64,000 nt of DNA, from contig JAKSYS010000277.1 in NCBI GenBank assembly GCA_022925895.1, positions 1 through 64,000 on the forward strand. Direction: 5' to 3'. Of the stretch, positions 10,568 to 22,293 are shown piece after piece (the first letter of the stretch is position 1; each line of letters begins with the position of its first letter). The position numbers were made by a program, and so were the translations under genes. The notes beneath the pieces were generated by a model. It did no database searches, was not told the DNA's origin, and was given only the letters and a program-made list of their open reading frames with translations. Source of the DNA: Fragilaria crotonensis (taxonomy: Eukaryota > Bacillariophyta > Fragilariophyceae > Fragilariales > Fragilariaceae).

Positions 10568-13500
10568 TCAAATGTCTTTGGTCGACGAATTCTTCAGACA
10601 ATTTGTAATGTGATTGGATTTGAGAAACCTTGGCGGCGGCTCCCAATACGAGTAAAGCTCGACCGCTCGTTCAAAGTATAGCTTGGCGCCATCTGGGTCG
10701 CCCTATGCAACACGAATAACCCAGCTCGTTCATTCGCGATAGCAGCGTCGTGAAGAATACCGCTTCGAGAGGCAGTGGCGATCGCCTTGCGATACAGGCT
10801 CATGACTTCGTTGATATCTTTGCTAGGATGGAGTGTTGCGCTTTCAGCAACACACAACTGAAACAAGTGGTAAACGTTGACGTTCTTGGCTTTCAGCATC
10901 GCACTCATCACGGCCATCAGCCTATTGGCATCTCGGACGAGAACGTTTTGCCGCCGTAGTGGAGCGTTCCTAGCCAACGCTAATTTTGTCAGAGCCATGT
11001 AGCCATACTGAGCGCAGGCTGAGAAGTGACCCTTGTTCAAGCCCGAGTCTGCCAGAAGCCTCCCCATTTCTTCTGCAAGCTCAAAGTCCCCAAAGTGGTA
11101 CCCCAGAATCATCCGCATTGTCCACATTGCTCGAAGTGTCGCCAACTGATTCGTCACCGTAAGCTCGTTGGTTGCTACCTCCTGGTCCATTGCTCGGCCA
11201 GTAAGAGTCACAGGAGAAGATGCGTAGTCACCCATGAAGCACAGGATGGATTGCCAATGAATCCGCAATAACCAGAGCGACAGTCTGCGGTTGTAAGACG
11301 ACAATTGTTCGACAAACTTCTGTGCGTCATCTTCTATTGATGCCAAAGGAAGACCAACGATGACATAGATGGCGACGTAATTGGCGACACACTCGTGCGC
11401 AACATCGATGTCGCCAGAATTCATCCCTGTCTTGTACGCGCTGATCATGGGATCCAAACACTGTTGCAACGGATTTTTGAGGTGATGAATGAAGATGAGG
11501 TAGAGTAACAGTGGACGGGCTGCGTGATTCTCATGTTTCTCGACCATAGACAGTGCCAAATCGCCGTATCGAGTTGCGGCATTGCAGTCAAGCGAATCGC
11601 CACATAACGCACCAAGACCGGCGAAAGCATGGGCCGACGCCCACGTCTGCCCATGACGACAAGTGCGTTTCAGAATACGAAGGCACAGAAAAACAGCCAG
11701 CTCCTTTTGTCCAGTCAACCAAGCCAGCCTTGTAGTCTTCGACATCATTCGCATAGCAGCAATTGTCTTTGCATTTTCCATCTGGGGAAGTTGCAATATT
11801 TGATCGTTTGTAATGCCTTTCAACATCCGTCGGACAGATGCAAGTTCTACGTACACTTGCAGCTTGTTGGGCTTTCTACGCATCGGCTCACCAAGTAGCT
11901 CGAGGGTCTTTATACCCAAATTCACAGCTTCCATCACATTCCCTTGAGCGGTGAACGATTCGAATTGTGAGAAGTATGCTGGTATCTTCTCCTCCAGACT
12001 TCTTGCGTTTTGTAAAACCTGTCGAATCAACTCCTCGCAGGTTCCAAATCGTCCAAGGATGCATTCAATATCTGCCAACTGGATGCAGACTTGCATTGAC
12101 AAGTCATAGTGGACTTTCCAACGAGAATCACTGTCGCCCATTAAGTTAAGCGAGGCCACAAGGAATTCACTTGCAGGGACTAGTGCTGATTTTTCACTCG
12201 CGAGCTCGGCAGCTCTCTTGTTGAGCAAGATTAAATCCATTTTGTCGCTATCATCAGAGATTAAGCCAACAGCACGATTGAGGTGTTCTGCTGCCAAGAA
12301 TAGAGTCCATTCTTTGTCAGACGACTCAGCCAACTGCTTCAGAACCTTCCCAACTTTCAAATGAAACGCAGGACGCTCGATGAGGTCAGGTAATAACTCG
12401 TATGCCGCCTGCTGGACCTTATCGTGAGCCCATTTGAAGGAATCGATCTCGTTCATCTCAATTAGCCGTTCCTTCACCGCGCCTCGCAAACAGAACTTGG
12501 TCTCAGCAAACGTCATTTCTACAATTGCAGCTATGACATCCAATTCACAGTGCGCTCCTAAGCAAGCGCCGACACGCAGTGCATTCTGGGCCGTCTCGGG
12601 TAAAGCGCGAAGTTTGGCAGTAATGAGTTCCGCAACATTCTCTGCAACGTAAGTTTCACTTCGAATTTTGGTCACGTCGAATTCGAATTGATTCGAAGCG
12701 TAGTTTAGCCATAAATACTGTTCATGGGCCAACATCCGGAGGAATTCAATCGTAAAGTACGGATTGCCGTGCGTTTTCTCGAACACGACTTCTGACAATT
12801 CAGCTGACTTCGAAAGATCGTTCGCTGTCAGAGTGACGTCTGCTATCATGTGATGAAGATCCGGTTGCTTCAAATTTCCAATAGGCAATGTCGTTACATT
12901 GCCATACCTCTTCAGGGAGCTCAAAGTTCTCCTTAGACGAGGGTGCAAGACTTCGTCATCACGATAGCATCCGATGATGATCAGCCCGTGACATTTGGTG
13001 TCTCGGGATAGATACTGTAAAAGTTGCAAGGACGGATCATCCGCCCATTGCAAGCCTCTCAAACACAAAACAACAGGCTTTGTCGGTGTGCATATAGCTC
13101 GAAGGAACGAACGAAATGAGTGTCTGATGCGGTCGATAGAGTGACTTGGTACAACGATGTTTGAGGGAACAAGCCTAGCCATTCCAGGAACAATTGAAGA
13201 AATGCGGCCCTTGGTATCAACTGTTTCTGTCATGCTCTGATGCGACACAAGTGACTTCCCAAACCGAGAAATTGAGTCAACAGATGTTGACTGACTTGAC
13301 ATAAAGGATTTCTCGCACCGCGAAAGTGGGTCACGCGATATCTTCCGCTTCGTCTCCTGTTCAGTTATGACTGGAGGGCAAGTGCCTCGCCTCATCGATG
13401 GCGCGGACGTCGCCTTCAGACTTAGTGATATCGCCCGTCGTGCCAGAGATGAAGGTTTTCTCGCGTAAACGAAGCATCAGTCATCAGGTCATCAGGATTC

Positions 13501-13955
13501 GAGGCGGCGTCGCCAGTCTCCGGCATGCGGCTCAATTTGCGAGAGAGAGCCTCAATTTCAGGGTCCTCTTCCGAAAGAAATGATTCTTGAATCTTGGCAA
13601 GCTCTCCCCCTTCCTTCTCGGCCATCAGATCCGACAACTTAGTAAATGCTTGCGAAAAGGCGCAGTAGGGCTCGTTGGAGAGTTGATCGAATTTCCCTTC
13701 GACGTAGACGGGAGAAACTTTCTTTTCGAAGAAACGGCAGAGGGCTGTTTTTCCAGTTCCAGTTGATCCGTGCACGAGAACAACTTGGGTGGAAAGAGCA
13801 AGCCCTTGGTCGCTGGACACTGAATTGTAGATACTCACAAGCTGCTCCATCTCATGATGACGCCCATACAGGGTTTTTAGCATGGAGAAATCTGGTTCCA
13901 GATTCATCCCCGCCGAAGACGAGGAGTTATCGCCCAAAAACTGCAGTCGCTTCAT
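10568..13955 (-). CDS. STAND/AAA_16 ATPase with long helical repeat domain
   Basis: Large signalling-type ATPase. The first part (13422-13955) has the Walker A G-S-T-G-T-G-K-T and, downstream, G-K-F-D-Q with P-Y-C-A-F-S-Q-A-F, the signature of AAA_16 modules found in multi-sensor kinases and adenylate cyclases. The second part (open 10594-13395) has the Walker B-like P-V-V-L-C-L-R-G-L-Q-W-A-D-D, I-I-I-G-C-Y-R-D-D-E, and H-G-N-P-Y-F-T-I-E-F. It then continues for about 600 residues as TPR-like helices. The two parts are one gene broken in frame near 13400-13475. The last conserved stretch leaves the frame near 10690 and reaches a stop at 10568. No kinase or GAF domain is seen, so it may act as a scaffold or stand-alone switch. 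Walker B has R-G where D-D is more usual (L-R-G-L-Q-W). Confidence 0.78.
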
Positions 13956-15060
13956 GACCGGTAGACTGATCCGGAAACGAGTAGGAGATGCAAGAACAAC
14001 TGCTAACCAGATTCAATAGGCTTCCGTAGATGTTTCTATCATCAGTTGTCGAATGGAGCACCTTGCGTCCTATAGATATCTGAAACGATTTGTCATACAC
14101 TGTACGGTAGTGAATACGTAATACTGAGTACAGTAGTACGGAGTACACGTATGAAGTAATACAGTACTCGAATGCGGGGTCGTACAGTATGCATATATGA
14201 GATATGATATCAGTGCTCATGTGCGCATAAATAAATTCTGAATTGTATGTACAACATCTGTATGTACTTGTAATCATTTATAATTTATAATTTATCACAT
14301 TCATTAAATCGACAGTCGACGCTGTACTTGGAGTACACATATACATATATATTATACACTGAGTACTATCCAAATGTACGGCGGTCCGCCAAACACACAT
14401 AGTAGTACAATCAATTAATCCAATAAGCATAGATGGGGGCCGGACATTCGCAGGCAGCCATGTTCACATCGAGCGTCAACTCTGTGATACGAGATATCCA
14501 AGACTACTTTAGTAGTGTACTTTTATTTTCTACCTGAGCAAGCCAGTCACGCCCCATATTTAGTGCCATACGCATACATGAAATATGGACTATGGATGTC
14601 ACAAAAGACAAACGACATAGGTTTTTCACCTTTCTGTAAGTCGATACTTGAAACTTGAAGTATAATTATTCCACGAGGTCATTCGGAAAACCGACGTCAG
14701 CGTCATGCTTCGTCCTGACAGTATTCGTGTGTTCGGAACACGAGTTCTTGCCGACGGTAGACTTAAAGTAAGTAGACATTGACCAAGGGACTTGATGGGA
14801 GAGGAAGTGACCCTGATGGCTCATCCAACCTTGGGCAAAGGTGTCTTGAAGAAGTCAACCATATCGTTGAATGATGGTACAAATATGCAGAAAATGTAGA
14901 TGCTAAGAAGTAAATTCCTTTCCTGTTTTGGGATGTGAATTATAAATATAAACTAGTAAGATGAAAAGTGACTTGAGATGTGATTTTTCACACAACAAGA
15001 AGTGTTGTCTTCATCCCACTTGTTCAGTGGTGTTTGAGTTATGTTACTATCAATGTTAAA
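13956..15060. other. Intergenic, AT- and GTAC-rich
   Basis: About 1.1 kb with many GTAC palindromes (14100-14410) and short TATA/ATTTATAA runs. No coding frame or RNA gene is supported. Confidence 0.5.
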
Positions 15061-15242
15061 AAGAGCCAGCATTGTCAAAGAAATGACAACACTCATGATT
15101 TGAATAAATAGGGAATTCAGGACAACGAAAAATGAGTGTGGTTGCAGCAAGAGCCAGCGTTGTCAAAGAAATGACAACACTCATGATTTGAATAAATAGG
15201 GAATTCAGGACAACACAATCCAAAAATGAGTGTGGTTGCAGC
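15061..15242. repeat. Two-copy tandem duplication, about 90 bp unit
   Basis: Copy 1 is 15061-15148 (88 bp) and copy 2 is 15149-15242 (94 bp). Both begin AAGAGCCAGC and end GTGGTTGCAGC. They differ by one substitution near the start and a 6-bp insertion near the end of copy 2, so the duplication is recent. Confidence 0.9.
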
Positions 15243-16733
15243 ACTGAAAGTTCTGATTCTCAGATGTCATGGAATAGGTCATGGACAAACTAGGAAAAAC
15301 AAAAGGACTGCACACTGCATTACCATATGGCATTCAACCTTACAGCTATTATGAGTGACAGTGCTGTGACGGAGGAGCAACAGTAGATTGCTAACAAGTT
15401 CACATACTACAACAGTACCATGTTTGTTGTTTGTGTAGCTACAGTACTCAATAGTACCATCAGGTACATTTGTAAACTTTGGGGTTTCTCATGTAGCTTC
15501 TACAAAGGTCTCAGTACAAAGCATGAACACTTTTTTGGTAGTCCCAGCAGTAGTTGCATTCTTGAACATTTATGCTACTACTAGACACATATACCCGCAT
15601 GAACTACAGGAGCAGTATGAGCTTTGAGCTATGGTGAGCTGCATGCTCTTATCATGCTCATGTGTGGAAGTCATGCTGACTCCCAAGTCTTTGCACAACA
15701 AAAGTGTCTGGCTATGAAGGCATCCCAGAATACTTGTGGACGTGAAACAAAGGTGCCTATCACAATCTGGCCTTGGAAGAAAATGAAGGGGAACAAAGCT
15801 TTTGACAGGTGCTCAACAATCAATTCAAAAAGATTTGAAAATTTGTGAGATGAGTCAATGATGCAATTTAGCAAGACTGCTAGAAGAATTGTCCTGTTGC
15901 ATTGGATTAACTATTTTGGAAGTTCAAAGAAACACATGGATGTGTAATGGACTTCTAATCCTGAATCCCCATTAAAGCAACGGAGCCAGTGCTGGCTGAA
16001 CAAAGTTGACTTCCTACTACACTTCTATGCCACCATCACAACAAATTGACTCCTTATATGCCTTAGGTTAGGCTACATAAGTTGTATGATACATCAGGAA
16101 GGTCCGGCAAGAGGTAAGCCACCTTTGCTCGAGTTAGATACCGTCTTGCGGACCTCGGACCTCCCCAGCATCCAGAATCCAGGCAAAAGAATGACATCGA
16201 AAATGTGCGCCGGACTGACGCAGATACGGACATGCAGACATGCACTCTAGTCAAGATTCAATTGAACCTGGGGTTCCACGAATCAATCAAAACTGAAACA
16301 TGCATCCTTGGCCATTCAGTTTACGAGGCACCCTCTTGTATTAGTCTACTCGGAGTTTGGCGTATGAACTGGTGTGTGATATGGATTCCAGGTACTTCCT
16401 GGAACTTGTGACTGTAGTACAATACTGCGAGTACATGCAGTTTCGGCGTTCAAGGGTAACTCTAGAAAGTAGTACTTGTACTACACTCGGTACAAGTTGT
16501 ACCGGCCTAAATCGTTGATCGCGTATGTATTGCCTCCCTTGTCAAGTCTTGTATGCGCATGACAATTCTCATTTTCTCTGTTTTGCTTTGTCGACGAAGT
16601 ACATTTCAGTCGGATCCGCGCGTTCACTTCTGCCACTTCCCCTCGGCCAGCTAATCGTTACTGAGTACATCATTTGAGCGTGGCTCGCACCATTCAATCT
16701 TCACATTACACCTTGCCAATATCGAAGAAAACT
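15243..16733. other. Intergenic, nothing assigned
   Basis: About 1.5 kb. Short ORFs occur (for example 15624-15848) but show no recognisable domain. GTAC palindromes cluster at 16410-16510. It may hold an old unclassified repeat; I cannot support one. Confidence 0.4.
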
Positions 16734-17341
16734 ATGACTTTGAAAGGTGAGTAGCTATCGTATTCTGCTCTAGCTCGTGGTTAACATGAATGAGTGTCAG
16801 CGTCGTTCTCAACGTATTACGATTTTTTTCACAGAAGGAGCCGACCCACCGTTAGTGCATGCGTCGTATGCCACTGCCGAGCCTGAATTTGATCTCAATG
16901 CGCCGATTGCCACTTCAGTTGTAATTCCGCAAAACCCTCCCGCCACCGCTCCACCCGCCAGACCTGCTGCAAAAATTAGCACGACGACCACCCACCAGGT
17001 CCCGCCTCCTCCACGACCTGTGGCGTCGGTGAACCCGAACGGATTTGGACGGTACGTTGCAAGTGATGTACATGATTGTGTAGCTTTGCTTTTGTGACTA
17101 ACTTATGATGTTTTCATCGTTCAGCGAATCCTGCGCGACCACTTGCCCAAACTGTCATCAACAGGTCCGCACTCGCGTCCGTCACCTAGTCGACGGTGGT
17201 ACAATTGTAGCAGTAATCGCTTTGCTTTTACTCTTCTGGCCGCTCTTTTGGTTGCCCCTTGTCATTCCAGGTTGCAAGAGTACGCATCATTACTGTGCCC
17301 ATTGCAATTACCGCATTGCTAAGGAAGATTGTTGCTCTTGA
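16734..17341 (+). CDS. LITAF-domain membrane-associated zinc protein
   Basis: Three exons: 16734-16746, 16835-17051 and 17125-17341, with introns of 88 and 73 bp, all GT-AG and in phase. The spliced product is 148 residues. The N-terminal half is Pro/Ala-rich and disordered (P-P-P-P-R-P, A-P-P-A-R-P-A-A), as in LITAF/SIMPLE and CDIP proteins, where it recruits partners. The C-terminal domain has the split zinc ribbon: T-C-P-N-C-H near the start and H-Y-C-A-H-C-N-Y at the end. They flank a hydrophobic segment (about 23 residues, L-L-L-L-F-W-P-L-F-W-L-P-L) that inserts monotopically in late endosomal/lysosomal membranes in known members. It ends 103 bp from the tail of the HA-repeat gene. Confidence 0.88.
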
Positions 17342-17443
17342 GAGTGAGCATTCACGGCGAATGTGCAATTGACTTCATGTTGTTATGGAATCACTACGTC
17401 ACTATTAACACTTCCGAAATAGTTAGCATTTTTGTTTCGAAGT

Positions 17444-18711
17444 TCAATTTTGACTGCTGACTCCCTTTTTGTAATGATAAAATCCACGTGAAGATATCTC
17501 CCACTCAAAACCTAAATCTTGCAGCATTTCGATTCGTTCTTTCGTCATGACTGTTTTGCGGCCCGACATGAAGTCCTTGTACTGGCATCTTTGCAATGAG
17601 ACCCACCGACCGAGCTTGCGATCGTCCTCCCATCTTGTTGGAACACGACCTTTCAGAACGCATCCGAATTAGATCACATACTACTTCAGTTCGTCATGGC
17701 ATCACACCAGCACTTACAATCGCCATTCTTCGTTCGGTAGGCAACGAGGGCCTTATACCTCATACGCCATCTGGTCTCTCCCAACTTTTCCCCCCAATCA
17801 AAGCATACGGCTTCCAGTACAGCAACTTTCTCACTTGTAAGTTCATGGCGATGATATCGCTGCTTGTTGACCCATGTGCCAAGTTTGGGGAACGAATGAG
17901 ATTTCTGCGGCACGTTCTGATGCCCGTAGAGTCGTTCGAACTCGATGAGCTCGCGGAGCCTTTGGTACCAAGCAACAAGAGCTTCCATTGATCGAGAAGT
18001 TGCTGCAGACGCTAGCTCAGTACTGGACGGGAACAACTTGAGCTCATCAACACTCATCCTGTTCGCAGATTCGGTGCAATGTGGGGCTGTACCAGGTACA
18101 AGAAGGGTTGCAGCAGCGAGAAACTTTCTCAACGGCTTATCCGGTTCTATGACCTCAACTCCACTGGGCTCTGAGTTGCTTTCCAGCAGGTGTACGTTTG
18201 TCGATGGCTGACGGGTGTAGTGTTGTTGGTCTCCGTCTTCCTTCACGTGTTGTAACTTGCTGGAGGAATAGACTTCATGGAAAATGAGAACTGCTCGCGA
18301 TCCTGTGACGCTGTTGGAGAGAAAGTGATATCGTCGTCAAGTTCCCAAGGAGATGGAGTTCCCAAGGATGCTCGTCTGATAGGCCGTCCTAAAAGGCTGA
18401 TATGGAGTTGTCGAGCATGATGGTGTAACACCACAGAGATCACGATACGACACTGAATTTCTCCTCTTCGACGATCGCCCTCGTTCATGAATGCGTCGAT
18501 TTGCTGCTGAAACTGGTCGCTGAATCTGACTTTCCTTGGCACGGAGCCTGCGCAGGACGACATAACTTTGACTCACGTCGGCTGCGCTTGCCCAATGACG
18601 CTGGAATCTGACAGAGTACTTGCGACGTTCCATTGCTGGATGAAGGGGCTCTGGTGCCGTTGCTTCGACGAGAGGAGATTTCAGTAGGATTCCAAGAGGT
18701 GGCGAATTCAC
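17444..18711 (-). CDS. Helicase-associated (HA) repeat protein
   Basis: Contains two HA-type repeats. The first (coded about 17720-17960) reads F-E-R-L-Y-G-H-Q-N-V-P then L-G-T-W-V-N-K-Q-R and D-W-G. The second lies across a 68-bp intron (17650-17717; GTAAGT...CTGAAAG) and reads R-V-P-T-R-W-E-D-D, L-G-R-W-V-S-L-Q-R, L-G-F-E-W-E. The stop is at 17444. Upstream (18243-18711) the minus strand has protein-like frames rich in Arg/Ser, including E-R-R-K-Y-S-V-R-F, that need at least two frame changes to join, so the start is uncertain. HA repeats are bundled helices proposed to bind nucleic acid and are strongly expanded in diatoms, often without any helicase core, as here. The cellular role is unknown. 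Confidence 0.68.
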
Positions 18712-19031
18712 ATAAATGTGCCATGCTCAGCAAGGGTGAGAACTCAACAAATCCATTCCTTCCAAGCATGTCAGCTACGGTGAGCACAAAAAGGACCCCT
18801 TCAACACGACGTTGAGCAACAAATTATGACGGCAAGTTTTCGATGGAAGATTATCAAATAGGAAACGTGTTTTTGTTGGTCTTGCTCACACGCTGAAAGG
18901 AATCGTGAATGCAATTTGCAGACTCTACAACCGCCGAAGTCTCGAAAAGCATATTGATTCTTGCTAGCAACCTCTTTGTCAGACAAGGGCATTGGATTTC
19001 TCCTTCATGAGCAATCGCTCCTTCTTTTGTT
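18712..19031. other. Spacer between two minus-strand genes
   Basis: About 320 bp between the end of the NSUN5-like gene and the HA gene. It should contain the HA promoter or first exon. Nothing specific is seen. Confidence 0.35.
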
Positions 19032-20524
19032 TTATTTGCTGTTGCTTCCAAGCAAGTTTTTAGCTTGTTTCTTCGCAACAACTTTTCGGATAGGGTCTTT
19101 GATCTCCACTGCAACCTTTTCGAGTTGAAACAACGGTCTTGGACTTCGCATCAGCCGTTCTGGTGCTAACAACGGACTTTGCTGCATGAACTTGGCTACG
19201 ATGTTGAACCGTGCCTCAACCGGGCCATCGCCACATTGATGGAGAACTCACCTAGGTACGAAGATAAACCCTTGGGAACGACAACGTTTCCACTTGCATT
19301 AGTTGTTCCGTTTCGAAATGGGGCTTTATCTCGTCGTTCAAAGTAAGCAACAAAGAAACCGTTCGTTTCATCACCACGATCAGCCTGAATCAGGCATTTC
19401 GACTGCTCCGTGGTCAGCCCTCGACCTCATGTCCTCGTCGTTTCCATTGTCGTAAACAATAGGGAGCACAGAGCTGCCAGGTGGGGTTTCCGTGAAGGGC
19501 TTCCCTCACCACCAATTCATTTTCCTGTTCGTGTAGCGAACATGTTGAGTAGACAATCCTATCAACTGAGGTAAACGTCATTGCATGTTGCAATGCAGTC
19601 AACTGAAAGTTGGACAAATGTTCAATGCGATCGGCCCCATCATCGTCATCCGCCAAGCGATCCAGGGAAGTGAAGATCCCACTGCCAGAGCACGAAGGAT
19701 CCAAGAGTATGCCCTTGATATTGGGATAATCTGTAGGTTTTGTCTTCAAAAAGTCTACATGCTTGGTAACCACGCGCTTGTTCGTCACCAGGAGCTTCAT
19801 GCGACGATCCAACATTTCTAATCGTTTCTCGCTGCGGTCACAAGCGAACACTTTGGAATCTGTCAAGGAAGCCAAATGACTAGTCTTGTTCCCAGGAGCG
19901 GCACATGCGTCCAAGCAGTCACCATCGAGAGGAACTTTGTTGCCGTGTATGAGACAGAGAGCTGAAAAACAGGACGACTTGTCCTGCAGAATGAATTTCC
20001 CATCCTTAACGAAGTCGTGATTGTGTATTTGAGCATCAGGCTTGAGTACCAGGAGGTTTGGAACGTTCGCATCAACATAAATTTGGAGATCCTGCAATTT
20101 TAAAGCGGCGACTGCTTCGTCAAGGGTGCATTTCAAGGTATTGACTCGAACGTAGCGAGGAAACGATGGTCGTGCCGTCGCGGAATCTTTGTGGATTGTC
20201 TGCAACACTTCCCGTAGTTGCACTTCTTTATTAACAATTTGACGCTTCACAGCTCCTCCGCCTCGAATCTTTGATTTGTCCTAGGAGCAGCTGTAGAGCA
20301 ACACATACAGGAGGCCTTCGTTACGACACGGAAGAGGCACTGCTTTCAGCACCTCCTGAAGCGTTCTTGATGTTCCAAGACATGGCACACTTGCGCGTAC
20401 GCCGACTTGTTAATCTTCAGCTCCCGGACTTGTCGTACGCCAGGGTCTTGATGGACTTCCTTGTTTCCCAGATCTGCGATAGCATGAGCGCTAAGCCGTA
20501 TGTACAGAGAGACGACGACGACAT
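19032..20524 (-). CDS. NSUN5: NSUN5/Rcm1-like rRNA (cytosine-5) methyltransferase
   Basis: Family members make m5C in large-subunit rRNA. From the ATG at 20524 the N-terminus has the S-I-K-T-L-A-Y-D helix typical of NSUN5. Then come G-G-G-A-V-K-R-Q, R-Y-V-R-V-N-T-L-K, and the Rossmann core with motif I D-A-C-A-A-P-G-N-K-T, motif IV L-L-D-P-S-C-S-G-S-G, and motif VI Y-S-T-C-S-L-H with the second Cys. After the stop of the main frame (19414) the homology continues in another frame: E-T-N-G-F-F-V-A-Y-F-E-R-R, then a likely intron from a GTGAGT donor near 19257 and a Lys-rich C-terminal exon ending at 19032. Frame breaks also occur near 20430 and 20290. The core is open from 20250 to 19414. D-P-S-C-S-G-S-G distinguishes it from NOP2. 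Confidence 0.8.
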
Positions 20525-20575
20525 GGTTTTCGGATGATGAGACGAGAAAATCACCGACCTGGAAGGTCCGGCGAG
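20385..20575. repeat. Direct repeat, copy A (5' end of NSUN5-like gene)
   Basis: This 190-bp segment carries the first coding part and upstream sequence of the NSUN5-like gene. It is repeated imperfectly in the same orientation at 21750-21935, from GCACACTTGCGCG through GGAAGGTCCGGCGA. Confidence 0.88.
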
Positions 20576-21749
20576 ATAACGGATATTGGATCATCCTACT
20601 GAATTCAGTTGAAATTAACTGAATTCAGTTTCCAACTCAAAAATAGGATATCTTTTGAACCAGTGCAAGTATGCGAATGTGTCCACGTGAACAAATACAG
20701 AAGGAATCTCGTAGAATTCACGATATCAAGATGCGCTTTATTGGACCGGTAGTTGTTGAGATACGAAATTTTGAAGTTGCGTTGAAGCACGAAATTTTTC
20801 ATCGTTAAGAATTAAAAAACGGCCTCGCAATGGCGACGGTGCCAACATCTCGGTGTACACGACGTTTCTACAACCCCAGACACTTGCAGCTGCAAAGCAC
20901 GTAAATGAAGGCAATATAGATGTGCTCCATGAGCTTTTTGCGGTGTGACAGAAGCAGAAAACGGCTTTGACGACTAGGCAGTCGTGTATAATTAGGCGTC
21001 ATGATGATTTTAACGATGGGCACCTCCTCCATACCATCACACTCATGTGGCGGAAGAAGGAGCGCTTGAACACGTCGTCAAGATAATCGACAAGACTATC
21101 TTGAAGGTGGGGGAGCTGTGGCTGTGGAGGAACAAGCAAACGAAGCTCTTGAAATCCCGACAGTTTTGAACGATGGAGATGCGTCAAAATTCTGAGCTCT
21201 GGGTTTCTGTTTTTGACGATGATAATGACCCATCCCCAGAGAATGTTGCATCTCTTACAAGAAGAAATCCCAATGAATGCATAAACCAGTTGTGGAATTC
21301 TGTTCCATACTGTGATCGTGGTTTTTGTGGTGGTAATGATGTCCAACCGACACTGATTAGAGCTGATGGCAAGCGACGCATCACCCAAATCGAATTCAGA
21401 CCGTTTCTCGCAACAGCACTTGTTTACATTTCATTTGAGGCACAAGAGAGAAAATGTAGGCCTGAAAACTTCATCAGTTGATCGCTCTGTGGTGAGGAAA
21501 TGGCACTAAAGTCTGCGGTGCACGCGACTTTTGCAGATTGGACACATCATACCCACAACTCATCTGTACGACATTGAATTGCAAAAAAGACATCAAAACG
21601 TATTGCAGCTGCAAGGCAGGGTATTGGAAGTGCCTGGTATTTATCAGAAGACGCATTACATCGAGAGATAACGACATTGTAGTTGAGGACTGAATTCAGC
21701 GAAATAGAAAATGTCGATTTTTGCTCGAGTTACAACAGTCAATAACTCA
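20576..21749. other. Possible insertion between two copies of a duplicated segment
   Basis: About 1.17 kb lying between the two direct copies. The palindrome CTGAATTCAG occurs at 20599 and 20619 near the left end and at 21690 near the right end. ORFs include 21173-21481 (+), 102 residues with a D-D-D-N-D-P-S-P stretch, and a Cys-spaced stretch near 21580-21640 (N-C-K-K...Y-C-S-C-K-A-G). Neither is assigned. It may be an unclassified mobile element or captured host sequence. Confidence 0.3.
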
Positions 21750-21935
21750 GCACACTTGCGCGTACGCCGACTTGTTAATCTTCAGCTCCCGGACTTGTCG
21801 TACGCCAGGGTCTTGATGGACTTCCTTGTTTCCTCAGATCTGCGATCCAGAGTGCTGCTTAGTAGTTGCGACGACGACATGGTTTTCGGATGATGAGATT
21901 TGTGAGAAAATCACTGGACCTGGAAGGTCCGGCGA
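21750..21935. repeat. Direct repeat, copy B (truncated NSUN5 5' end)
   Basis: Imperfect second copy of 20385-20575. It has no following NSUN5 coding sequence on its minus-strand downstream side (to the left), so it is a non-functional fragment, possibly with residual promoter activity upstream of the myosin gene. Confidence 0.85.
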
Positions 21936-22293
21936 AAGATAAATTTAGCATTTTCACTTCCCATAGTCATACCGTACTCCAGTACTGGATCGAGAACTCT
22001 AGATAATCAATATTCATACCATATACGCTAGAATATATGAGATCTACGGTAGCACATGTCACAGAAAATGTCCGAAGGCCGAAGTCGCCTAGGGATTAAT
22101 GACCTGACGCTATGTCTTCTCCGAGAACAATTCAGTATTGGGAGCACTTTATTCCCGTACTACTCGGACCACACCACTGTTCATCAATAGCACGATCTAC
22201 AGACATAACACATCGCCAAAACAACAACTGCATAGCACCGAAGACCTAGCTCTCACTCCAAAAGACAAGAGAACTGCACCCCTTGTCGGTGTT
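21936..22293. promoter_or_regulatory. Upstream region of the myosin gene
   Basis: About 360 bp before the preferred myosin start. The myosin frame stays open back to 22138. No specific element is recognised. Confidence 0.3.

Noticed and set aside
15624-15848. Transposase remnant
   Set aside because: The short ORF has no recognisable catalytic motif, terminal repeats or target duplication.
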